Of a stretch of DNA of 24,169 nt, positions 16,859 through 24,169 are shown piece by piece; within the stretch, counting starts at the first letter, position 1; every line of letters begins with the position of its first letter. The notes beneath the pieces are model-generated. The model saw only the letters and a program-made list of their open reading frames with translations, was not told where the DNA came from and searched no databases. A program made the translations under genes and the position numbers. This DNA comes from a virus. Location of the stretch: positions 1 to 24,169 of the IMG/VR virus record IMGVR_UViG_3300027734_000309; one strand, written 5' to 3'.

Positions 16859-17767
16859 ATGGCAACAGGTAGTTACGGAACGGTAAGAGGTTCAGATGTT
16901 AGTCCCGAAGATGTTGAGATTATACTAACATATACACCAAGTAGGGATGATACAAATAATTTTATTTTAACAACTTTGAACGCACAAGACGTTTTGAGAC
17001 CTTATTTTCATAATTCAGACACAGGAGGAAATGCGAATGTTGAAATATTGGGTGGTCTATATAATTTGAAATTGCCGGCAAACCAATTTAATAAATTAGG
17101 TATATATACACTTTTAATAAGACCTGCAGAAATTAGAACTACGATTAATGATTGTGGTGTTTTATCTGCCTTACCAAATGTTAAAGGGATTGTTATTGAC
17201 ATAAACCAAGTTCCGATCGAATACCGTAATAAATTTGTTAATCAAGGGTTGGTTGGTTTTAGAGTTGAATATTTGAATCCAAATGGAACTAAAATTCCAA
17301 ACTTTTTTAGAATAATAACTTCGTCTTTTTATTGCGAACCTGTAGTTCAAAATTTAACAAATACGATTCAAAAATCTATTAGATATAGATATGTGGATGG
17401 AGCAACTAATTTAATGTTCTGTACTTTATCCCCATCATCTTCACCTACAAACAAACCAAATGCGACACCATACATCGGTCAGCCAAATCAAAATATCATA
17501 ATTACAAATACATATTTCAATCCTATAACCACTGAAGTAGAAATTGTTGATCAAGATATCTCAACGTTGGCAATCGCTCTTTATGGTAATCAAACCAAAT
17601 CAATTGATGATGGTATTTACACTATTTATGACTCCAATAATAACATCTATAAGCAATATAACCTTTACGAAATTAAAGACCAATTTAATCAACTATTATA
17701 TGAAGTTAGACAAGATAGAGGTACTAATATAGATTTCAGTAAAAGCTTTACTAATATAACGGCATAA
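16859..17767 (+). CDS. Putative tail/baseplate protein (302 aa)
   Basis: No family recognised. The first 170 residues form a regular beta-rich domain: EIILTYTPSRDD, ILGGLYNLKLP, YTLLIRPAEIRTTI, IVIDINQVP. A turn-rich Ser/Pro/Asn linker follows (about 190-215) and then a short end domain. Two or three isolated Cys are present, with no signal peptide. The gene has its own 25-base leader with the repeated AACTATTTAT motif and a long A run, unlike its overlapping neighbours, so it may be made at a different level. Its stop overlaps the start of the 996-aa gene (TAATGG). The order (compact beta protein, then very large wedge-like protein) suggests that the two interact; this is inference. Confidence 0.82.
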   Translation: MATGSYGTVRGSDVSPEDVEIILTYTPSRDDTNNFILTTLNAQDVLRPYFHNSDTGGNANVEILGGLYNLKLPANQFNKLGIYTLLIRPAEIRTTINDCGVLSALPNVKGIVIDINQVPIEYRNKFVNQGLVGFRVEYLNPNGTKIPNFFRIITSSFYCEPVVQNLTNTIQKSIRYRYVDGATNLMFCTLSPSSSPTNKPNATPYIGQPNQNIIITNTYFNPITTEVEIVDQDISTLAIALYGNQTKSIDDGIYTIYDSNNNIYKQYNLYEIKDQFNQLLYEVRQDRGTNIDFSKSFTNITA

Positions 17768-20757
17768 TGGCAACACAAAAATTTACCTGTCCACCCCAAA
17801 ACGCTAGCGGTCAAGGCACGTTTTCTGACAATATAGTTGGATTACAGCTCGTTGGTGGAGGTGGTTTTACGCAGGCAAATTTTGAATTTACGACCTCGAT
17901 ATCTGAAAAACAAAACAGAAATTTCAATATAGGTACTTTTTCAGACCCTATGAGTTTGAAAAGTATGAACATCGAAAGTGTTCTTGAGGCAAGAAATATT
18001 CTTACAAATAATTTTCAGGTATATCCTAATTATGATTTATCACAAGTTACGAATTTTACCGAGTATGGTTCATTAACGAAAAGATTATCAACGTCTGTTA
18101 CGAAAATTATTAATTATTTTCCAGCGGCTTTAGAAATATCTCCCGTAAATCCCAAACTATTAAATGTCGAAACTGCATTTAATGCGATTTATGATGTCGT
18201 TGATAATGAAACACAATTTGAGATAAAAATAACATCAATTAACAATCCGTTAGATATTGATTTTTCAGTTGATGCCACAAGAAACTTGGCTTTACGAGAA
18301 ATTCCTGTTTCACCACTACGAGATATGACGGTTGAATATAAAAAATATTCATTATTTATTAGACAACAAGAATATCCTGTTAATTTTATTTACCCGATTG
18401 ATAATAATTCAGTCACCTTTAAGTTGATCGTTGAAGGAAATCCTTTTTCGGGGAATTCAATTTCGTATGAGTACTTAGTTATTAGACCTAATAATATTGA
18501 GGTAAATAAAGTTTTTAATGATAGTTTAGATCCTGTTGAAAACTTCTTGTTAAATAGAAATGTAAATCCAATATACACGGCAAGTTTTAGAGTACCTATT
18601 GAAAATGAAGCAGGAACATACGTTTTTACTGAACAATACGCAACGTTCCCACTTAATGGGGTTTGGAACTTAGATATCGAATCAGCGGCTTTTGATAACT
18701 ACCTTCAAAAACTTAGTGAATATGGTATTAATTTAGACGAGTACAAAACCAATTTGATTTCTAGATTTTTGACCACTGCAGCTTTAAAAGAGTTTGATAC
18801 ACCAGATCAAAGTTTTGAAAAGGTATTACAAATATATGGTAGAAGTTTTGATGAAACAAAAACATTCATAAATGCTTTGGCAAATATGAACAACGTTAAT
18901 TATATCGTTAAAAACGATATTCCTTCACAACTTTTAAAGAATCTGGCAGAAACTTTAGGTTGGAAAACTAACATTTCACCTATAACTAATGACCAATTAC
19001 TACAGAGTGTATTTTCACCGACAACTAATACATTTACGGGACTATCAAAAGGTCAAACTCCTGATGAGTTAAATTATCAATATTATAGAAATTTAATTTT
19101 GAATTCAGCATACCTTTTCAAATCAAAAGGTACTAGAAAATCAATCGAATGTTTATTAAAATTAATTGGGGCACCTGAAGCTCTAACTGAATTTAATGAA
19201 TATGTTTATGTTGCAGATCAAAGAATCAACATGAGTGATTTTGAGCAACAATATAAACAAATCACCGGAGGAACCTTTACTCAACAATTCCCGACATTAC
19301 AAACAAATAACATATTTTCAATACAAGGAATACAATACACAGGATTTACCACAAATAGTCTCACTGTTGATGTTACAACAACAAGAGATGATTATCCTGT
19401 TGATATCTTTGGGTGTCCTCAAATGCCAAGATCCACTGAAAATTATTATTACCAAATTGGAGGTGGGTGGTTTGAATCGACACCACAACACAGAATGCCT
19501 GCGGTAACAAATATAACTAATAGTGTATTCACAGGAAATAACCCCGATTTTCAAACTACCTTATTACCATTCAATTACGGAGAAGAGTATCTTCAAAGAT
19601 ATAGAGAGTTCCCATATATGAATTTAGGGTACAGACTTCAAAAAATTGCAGACAATAAAAAGAGTTGGTATGATAATCAAGGAATTTTAAGACAAAGTTT
19701 TGATGGTGGTTTTAATGCTTATTATACAGCGTCTGAAGATTGTTTAGTACTTAACGTAAAGAATGTTGATATATTTATGAATCCAGCTCAAGGTTTGGTT
19801 TATGATGTATGGTCAATGTCAAGACAATACAATTTCCCAATTCCTGAACAAGGATTAAATTACATTCCGCCGACACCTTGTAATGTATCAAATCCATACC
19901 CAAAACGAGGGGGTATCGATTGGACTGAAATAGTACCAAAACCAAAACAAAAAACATTTTTTGAATTCGCACAAACTTTTTGGCGAAACATGATTAATGT
20001 TAGAAATCGTCAGTTTATTACCGATGGTAAAACTGGAGGTTATCCAACATTACAATCAATATATTGGAAATACTTGGAGTCACAAGAATTGGCGGGTATC
20101 CAAAATGATAATTTCACATATCAAACAATGATTGATTATGTGAATGGATTAGGAAATTATTGGATAAATTTGATCGAACAAATGATTCCAGCAACAACCA
20201 TTTGGACTACAGGTATGAAATTAGAAAATTCTATTTTCCACCGACAAAAATTTGTTTGGAGAAGACAAACAGGTTGTAAATTTATACCAGTACCGTGTAA
20301 GCCATGTAGTATTATTACACAACTCTATACGTATGATTGTCCCGCACAAGTAATTGAGTGCGGAATATTCCCATGGAATAATGATCCAACAGTAGTATCC
20401 TTCGGTTATATTTTAAACCAAACGTTACAACAATATTATGAATCCACAAATATAAATTATGCGGATTGTTTAGGGACTACTATAATTGCAAATTGGTATG
20501 TTGATCTAAGAATAAACGGAGCACCTATTGTTCAAAATCAGTTTTTAACAACATATGGGGCATTAAACGCACCAACACAACAACAATGGTTAGTGGCTTT
20601 GGAAGATAGTCTATCCACTTTACAAGTAGATGGATATAGTTATGATATAGACATAGAAAATGAAACCGTTTCGGTTTTTAATAATAATTGCACCTCAACA
20701 TTTGATGATTTTCAAATCAATGTTGGGTTAGATTTTCAAGTTTTATGTAACGGATAA
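17767..20757 (+). CDS. Large putative baseplate wedge protein, possible gp7/tail-protein-I analogue (996 aa)
   Basis: Residues 1-290 are beta-rich, with a Gly cluster (LVGGGG) near the start. Residues about 315-470 are helical and contain NLAETLGWKTN and then LFKSKGTRKSIECLLKLIG (450-468). The latter resembles the SKGTR...L.L.G motif of tail-protein-I-type baseplate proteins in contractile-tail systems. The length is close to T4 gp7 (about 1030 aa), the largest wedge protein and partner of gp6, so a gp7-like role is plausible but not shown. Residues 837-865 hold five Cys (837, 844, 847, 858, 865), spaced like a small metal or disulfide knot, after FVWRRQTG. The last 90 residues form a separate alpha/beta end domain. 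No signal peptide or membrane segment is seen. One-base overlaps link it to both neighbours. Confidence 0.85.
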   Translation: MATQKFTCPPQNASGQGTFSDNIVGLQLVGGGGFTQANFEFTTSISEKQNRNFNIGTFSDPMSLKSMNIESVLEARNILTNNFQVYPNYDLSQVTNFTEYGSLTKRLSTSVTKIINYFPAALEISPVNPKLLNVETAFNAIYDVVDNETQFEIKITSINNPLDIDFSVDATRNLALREIPVSPLRDMTVEYKKYSLFIRQQEYPVNFIYPIDNNSVTFKLIVEGNPFSGNSISYEYLVIRPNNIEVNKVFNDSLDPVENFLLNRNVNPIYTASFRVPIENEAGTYVFTEQYATFPLNGVWNLDIESAAFDNYLQKLSEYGINLDEYKTNLISRFLTTAALKEFDTPDQSFEKVLQIYGRSFDETKTFINALANMNNVNYIVKNDIPSQLLKNLAETLGWKTNISPITNDQLLQSVFSPTTNTFTGLSKGQTPDELNYQYYRNLILNSAYLFKSKGTRKSIECLLKLIGAPEALTEFNEYVYVADQRINMSDFEQQYKQITGGTFTQQFPTLQTNNIFSIQGIQYTGFTTNSLTVDVTTTRDDYPVDIFGCPQMPRSTENYYYQIGGGWFESTPQHRMPAVTNITNSVFTGNNPDFQTTLLPFNYGEEYLQRYREFPYMNLGYRLQKIADNKKSWYDNQGILRQSFDGGFNAYYTASEDCLVLNVKNVDIFMNPAQGLVYDVWSMSRQYNFPIPEQGLNYIPPTPCNVSNPYPKRGGIDWTEIVPKPKQKTFFEFAQTFWRNMINVRNRQFITDGKTGGYPTLQSIYWKYLESQELAGIQNDNFTYQTMIDYVNGLGNYWINLIEQMIPATTIWTTGMKLENSIFHRQKFVWRRQTGCKFIPVPCKPCSIITQLYTYDCPAQVIECGIFPWNNDPTVVSFGYILNQTLQQYYESTNINYADCLGTTIIANWYVDLRINGAPIVQNQFLTTYGALNAPTQQQWLVALEDSLSTLQVDGYSYDIDIENETVSVFNNNCTSTFDDFQINVGLDFQVLCNG

Positions 20758-22943
20758 TGGGATACATTGAAATATATAACTTATCGGTAACTGGGGATTG
20801 TTCGAATACAGGCTCGGGAGGTTTTTCATTTAGTGTTACTGGTGATAGCGGACCAAGTTGGTTAGTTTATGACATTACATCAGGAAGCTCAATACCAACT
20901 TCAGCAACAACCAATTATTACGAGGCCACGGGATTATTTTCAAACACCTATTTTGTTGGAGTCCAAGACTCAGTGGAAACGTTACCTCTTGTAATTTACA
21001 TTTCATCAGGAACAACGGTTTCTGCATTATCTAGTGATACTACTTGTGGTGTTAATAATGGATCGATAACCGCAGCAACGGAATATGTGTATGGTCAATC
21101 TTTTTATTATCTATATGATGGTTTAAATAATTATATGTCCAGTGGTACCACAAATGAGTTATATTTTGAATTTTCTAATTTAAGTGCCGATACGTATTAT
21201 GTTATAGCAAACGATGGTGGTGGATGTACGGGAAGTACCGCATCGTTATTAATACAACCCTCAACAGCTTTCGATTTTGGTTATTACGTTGTTAGTGACT
21301 CAAGTTGTTATAATGAAGGTAGTGGAAAAATATTTATCACAGGATTGACACCAATATCTGATTATGTTATAACATGGTTATCTGATGTTAATGGACAAAC
21401 AGGATCAACAGTAACAGGATTGACCAATGGAATATATCAAGTTCAAGTTGAAGATCCAAATAATTGTGTTAGTATAAAATCAATAAACGTTCCATCGGTT
21501 GATATTATTGGTTTAGGTGCATTTTTTGTAACACCAAGTAGTGCGTGTTTTATTGATGATGCAACAGTAGATGTTGTAATAACTGGAGGTACCGCACCAT
21601 TCTATTATAGTGGTTCGTCAGGACAAGTTGAAATTTCATTTGCAAGATCATATACTTTCACTGGCGTTTCTGCGGGTGATTTCGCGGTTAATGTCACAGA
21701 TGCGGGATTATGTAGTTTTTATGCTCAAACATCGGTATTAAATCCAAATACTTTTTATCAGGTTGATATAAACACCACAAATTCTAATTGTTCATCAAAC
21801 GATGGAACAATTCAGATTATTGTAGATCAAGGTAATCCACCTTTATCGACATTTAATTATAGTGTGTCGGGAGATTCAGGTTATTACCAATCAGTTAGTT
21901 TTGGTAATCCAATACAAACTTTTAATGGACTAAGTTCAGGTGATTATATTATAACGGTTTCAGATGAAAATGGATGTACTTTTACTGGAACCACATCAAT
22001 AAATAATGTCTCTTCATTTTCAGTAACCGCAAATACAACAGGAACCACTTGCGGATTTAACAATGGGATTGTTGAAATATTAGTTTCAACGGGAGGTACC
22101 TATCCATACTCATTTACTTTAGTTGGACCACAAGGTAACGAACAAATTTTCAACAACAATTTAGGTATGTTCGAAAATTTACCACCTGGAAATTATGATC
22201 TTATTGTTTCAGATAGTAGTTTGCCAACATGTAATGAAGAATCTGCAATTTTTATATCACCGTCAAATAAAGTAAGTTTTGATTTTTATGTTAATCAACC
22301 TGTTTTTGGTGGTGATGGAAGAATAAGTGTTTATATAACAAGAGGTACTCCTCCATTTACATATAGTTGGAGTGGTGATGTTGGAACTCAAACAGGTTTA
22401 GTAATAACAGGAGCATCATCAGGAGAATATAGTTTAGAAATTACTGATAATAACGGTTGTGGTTTAAAAAAAGACGTAGTTTTATTTGGAACAAAAAGTG
22501 TTTCTAACTACAGAACTTTTACTGTTTGTGAACAGACATTTGAAAGTGTAAATACGGTTACCAAAAGAGGTGTGAGACAAATGTTTTGGGAAGGTTTTAC
22601 CGATCTAACTAGTGGAGATACTAATTGTATAATAACATCTGCAGATTTTATAATTATTGCGAGTGTTGATGGTGAAACTAAAGAAGAAATCTTTTATAGT
22701 TCATCAGGATTCACTGACTACCCAACTGATACTATTTGGGCGAATACAATCATTGAGGTTTTGAATAGTTTCCCTGGTATTTCTAATGTTGTTGTGGATA
22801 TACAAAACAACAAAATAACGATCACGAGCGATTGTAGTAAAATTCAAAAAAATTGTGAAAACGAAACCGTAAATATTTTAGACAATACACCTATAATTGT
22901 AGATTTAAAAATAAACTACGACATTGCTTGTGTAAGTTGTTAA
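20757..22943 (+). CDS. SprB-repeat adhesin-like tail protein (728 aa)
   Basis: The protein is seven tandem beta modules of about 80 residues (residues about 5-577) plus a unique C-terminal domain (about 585-728). Each module follows the SprB-repeat layout: Cys-x-x-x-x-G-x-I near the start, often a GG/GTPP-Y/F-x-Y-S middle (clearest at 529-540, RGTPPFTYSWSG), then GLSSGDYIITVSDENGC-type endings (390-407). SprB repeats are known from the gliding-motility adhesin of Flavobacterium and other Bacteroidota surface proteins. No signal peptide or type IX secretion tail is present, and the gene is overlapped with tail genes on the left, so a virion part such as a tail fibre or tip adhesin fits best. 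Five modules carry a Cys pair (97/157, 184/237, 264/319, 345/407, 432/492). The end domain ends in CVSC. A host-to-phage transfer of the modules is inferred. Confidence 0.88.
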   Translation: MGYIEIYNLSVTGDCSNTGSGGFSFSVTGDSGPSWLVYDITSGSSIPTSATTNYYEATGLFSNTYFVGVQDSVETLPLVIYISSGTTVSALSSDTTCGVNNGSITAATEYVYGQSFYYLYDGLNNYMSSGTTNELYFEFSNLSADTYYVIANDGGGCTGSTASLLIQPSTAFDFGYYVVSDSSCYNEGSGKIFITGLTPISDYVITWLSDVNGQTGSTVTGLTNGIYQVQVEDPNNCVSIKSINVPSVDIIGLGAFFVTPSSACFIDDATVDVVITGGTAPFYYSGSSGQVEISFARSYTFTGVSAGDFAVNVTDAGLCSFYAQTSVLNPNTFYQVDINTTNSNCSSNDGTIQIIVDQGNPPLSTFNYSVSGDSGYYQSVSFGNPIQTFNGLSSGDYIITVSDENGCTFTGTTSINNVSSFSVTANTTGTTCGFNNGIVEILVSTGGTYPYSFTLVGPQGNEQIFNNNLGMFENLPPGNYDLIVSDSSLPTCNEESAIFISPSNKVSFDFYVNQPVFGGDGRISVYITRGTPPFTYSWSGDVGTQTGLVITGASSGEYSLEITDNNGCGLKKDVVLFGTKSVSNYRTFTVCEQTFESVNTVTKRGVRQMFWEGFTDLTSGDTNCIITSADFIIIASVDGETKEEIFYSSSGFTDYPTDTIWANTIIEVLNSFPGISNVVVDIQNNKITITSDCSKIQKNCENETVNILDNTPIIVDLKINYDIACVSC
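20769..22487 (+). repeat. Seven diverged SprB-like coding repeats
   Basis: In-frame modules of about 240 bases encode residues near 5-82, 88-168, 172-245, 255-328, 334-416, 420-500 and 505-577. They share the Gly-x-Tyr-x-(I/V)-x-(V/A)-x-D-x-x-x-Cys ending but are diverged at DNA level, so this is an old array and not recent slippage. The first and last modules each lack one Cys of the pair. Confidence 0.78.
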
Positions 22944-22944
22944 T

Positions 22945-23163
22945 ATGAATGAAATAACTATTAATTCTGTTAGCGGATTTACATTACCAGTAACCGCATA
23001 CACCTGTGATGTTTATCAAAATCAATGTGTGTTTGGAGGTATTATCACAACAACACCTGAAACCATAACAATTAACTCACAATTCGACACAGCACCTGCT
23101 GTTGGTTTATTATTAACTGACGGAACATGTGAAACATTTGAAATTGTAATTTGTGATAGTTAG
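22945..23163 (+). CDS. Small protein (72 aa), probable accessory tail protein
   Basis: No family recognised. It is a short beta-rich protein with four Cys (21, 28, 62, 70) that could make two disulfides or bind metal. There is no signal peptide or membrane segment. It starts one base after the adhesin-like gene (TAATATG) in the same transcriptional direction and shares that gene's Thr/Ile/Asn/Cys-rich style. A cap, chaperone or small decoration partner of the adhesin-like protein would fit the position; this is inference. An alternative is a split-off end module of that protein. The coding call rests on tight spacing and composition matching its neighbours. Confidence 0.72.
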   Translation: MNEITINSVSGFTLPVTAYTCDVYQNQCVFGGIITTTPETITINSQFDTAPAVGLLLTDGTCETFEIVICDS

Positions 23164-23203
23164 TCGTAATTCACTTTTTAGTTTTTAATGTTAATATAGT
23201 TTA

Positions 23204-24169
23204 ATGGACGATTTAATTTTTGTAACGGCACAACCTGATGTACCATATTTTCATTGGCAAATTCGATTGTATGTTCATAATTTTATCAGTAAAGGTATAA
23301 ACCCAAAAAATATCCACGTTATATTTTCCATTCCTGAACAAAAAAAAGAACCAAGCGACGAGGCAATCGAACTTTTAAAATTAGGAATACAAATTCATTT
23401 CTTTAAAGACGATAGAGACAATAAACATTATATACCATCAATAAAACCATATTTAATTTCAAAGTGGATTCAAAAAAATCCCAAACATGGTGAGTTATTT
23501 TTTCTTCACGATGCTGATATTATTTTTAATGAACTACCGAGTTTTGATCGGTTGTTAAATGATGAGGTTTGTTATTTGTCAGATACGATTGGTTATATTG
23601 GATACGATTATTTGAAAAATTGTTCTAAAAATTATGAAACCAAATTCGAAAATTGTGGAAATGAAGAATTAATAGATTTAATGTGTGACGTTATTGGTAT
23701 TGATAAGGAAGTTATAATTAAAAATCAAAACAACTCAGGAGGTGGTCAATACCTCATTAAAAATACAAACTATGAGGTTTGGGAAAAGATATATAAAAAT
23801 TCAAATGAGATGCATTCAACACTAATCAAATTCCAAAGAAAGTATCCGATCAACACAGGTCAAATACAGTTTTGGACTTCAGAGATGTGGTCACTATTGT
23901 GGAACTTATGGTTGATTAATAAAGAAACTAAGATAACTCCTGAATTAGATTTTTCTTGGGCCACTGACACAATTGAGATTTATGAAAAAAAACCAATACT
24001 TCACATGGCTGGAGTTACTGAAAATTTAAAACACAACAAATTTTATAAAGGTGACTTTATAGAAAAAAACCCAATTGAATTTTTACAAAAAGACCCAAAA
24101 TATTTTGATTATATTGAAAAAACTAGCTCAACCGTCAAATATATTGACAACATGAAAGATTACATAAAA
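23204..24169 (+). CDS. Putative glycosyltransferase, GT-A-like with DxD motif (3' partial)
   Basis: A frame open to the right edge encodes 322 residues with no stop. It begins MDDLIFVTAQPDVPYFHWQI, the opening strand of a nucleotide-sugar transferase fold. At 97-108 it has ELFFLHDADIIF, whose Asp103-Ala-Asp105 fits the metal/UDP-sugar-binding DxD motif. Downstream SGGGQYLIKN (178-187), TSEMWSLLWNLW (226-236 region) and ILHMAG (265-270) are in the order expected for acceptor and nucleotide loops of GT-A enzymes. This general layout recalls the hydroxyproline/serine-type transferases. No signal peptide or membrane segment is visible, so it would act in the cytoplasm. ATG 23204 is chosen because an in-frame TAA lies at 23192-23194. 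The 40-base gap before it has no Shine-Dalgarno. It may glycosylate a tail protein or alter a host surface; the substrate is unknown. Confidence 0.75.
   Translation, partial: MDDLIFVTAQPDVPYFHWQIRLYVHNFISKGINPKNIHVIFSIPEQKKEPSDEAIELLKLGIQIHFFKDDRDNKHYIPSIKPYLISKWIQKNPKHGELFFLHDADIIFNELPSFDRLLNDEVCYLSDTIGYIGYDYLKNCSKNYETKFENCGNEELIDLMCDVIGIDKEVIIKNQNNSGGGQYLIKNTNYEVWEKIYKNSNEMHSTLIKFQRKYPINTGQIQFWTSEMWSLLWNLWLINKETKITPELDFSWATDTIEIYEKKPILHMAGVTENLKHNKFYKGDFIEKNPIEFLQKDPKYFDYIEKTSSTVKYIDNMKDYIK

Noticed and set aside
19235-19507. 90-aa + strand frame inside the 996-aa gene
   Set aside because: It is an out-of-frame shadow, and the enclosing frame has clear protein-like composition through the region.

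Overview
The window reads as part of a large, AT-rich, T4-like (contractile-tailed) bacteriophage genome or prophage. All 15 supported genes lie on the + strand and are packed almost end to end. The phage call rests on a gp41/DnaB-type replicative helicase and a phage-style nrdB-nrdA pair sitting beside unmistakable gp25-like and gp6-like baseplate wedge genes. Two things point to a Bacteroidota (Flavobacteriia-like) host. None of the 14 start codons in the window has a visible Shine-Dalgarno sequence, only A/T-rich leaders. The last large tail gene is built from repeats that look like SprB gliding-adhesin repeats, a family typical of Bacteroidota. The host is an inference; there is no marker that names it.

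Layout. (1) 1-4236 is a DNA metabolism block: the C-terminal part of the helicase, nrdB (class Ia beta) and nrdA (class Ia alpha), spaced by 4 and 10 bases and closed by a strong hairpin terminator. (2) 4246-4859 is a single-gene unit with a candidate promoter, a 185-aa protein and its own strong terminator. The protein has a charged N-terminal signal-like segment and glycine-rich hydrophobic segments. (3) 4911-23163 is the tail/baseplate block: gp25-like, gp6-like, a 1928-aa giant, proteins of 592, 269, 393, 302, 996 and 728 aa, and a 72-aa protein. Several neighbours share a one-base stop/start overlap (TAATG), which suggests translational coupling. (4) 23204 to the right edge holds a glycosyltransferase-like gene cut by the window end.

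How the genes fit together. The helicase and the ribonucleotide reductase would serve phage DNA replication, by unwinding DNA and supplying dNTPs. The third block would build the baseplate wedge (gp25, gp6, perhaps a gp7 analogue in the 996-aa protein) and the peripheral or host-contact parts (PKD-domain and SprB-repeat proteins). The terminal glycosyltransferase may modify a virion or host surface. Most tail proteins here have no family I can name, and I describe only what can be seen in them.

There is no gene-free stretch above 300 bases; the longest gaps are 86 bases (4825-4910), 74 bases (7218-7291) and 68 bases (4199-4266). I saw no tRNA, rRNA, CRISPR array, insertion sequence, intein or integrase.
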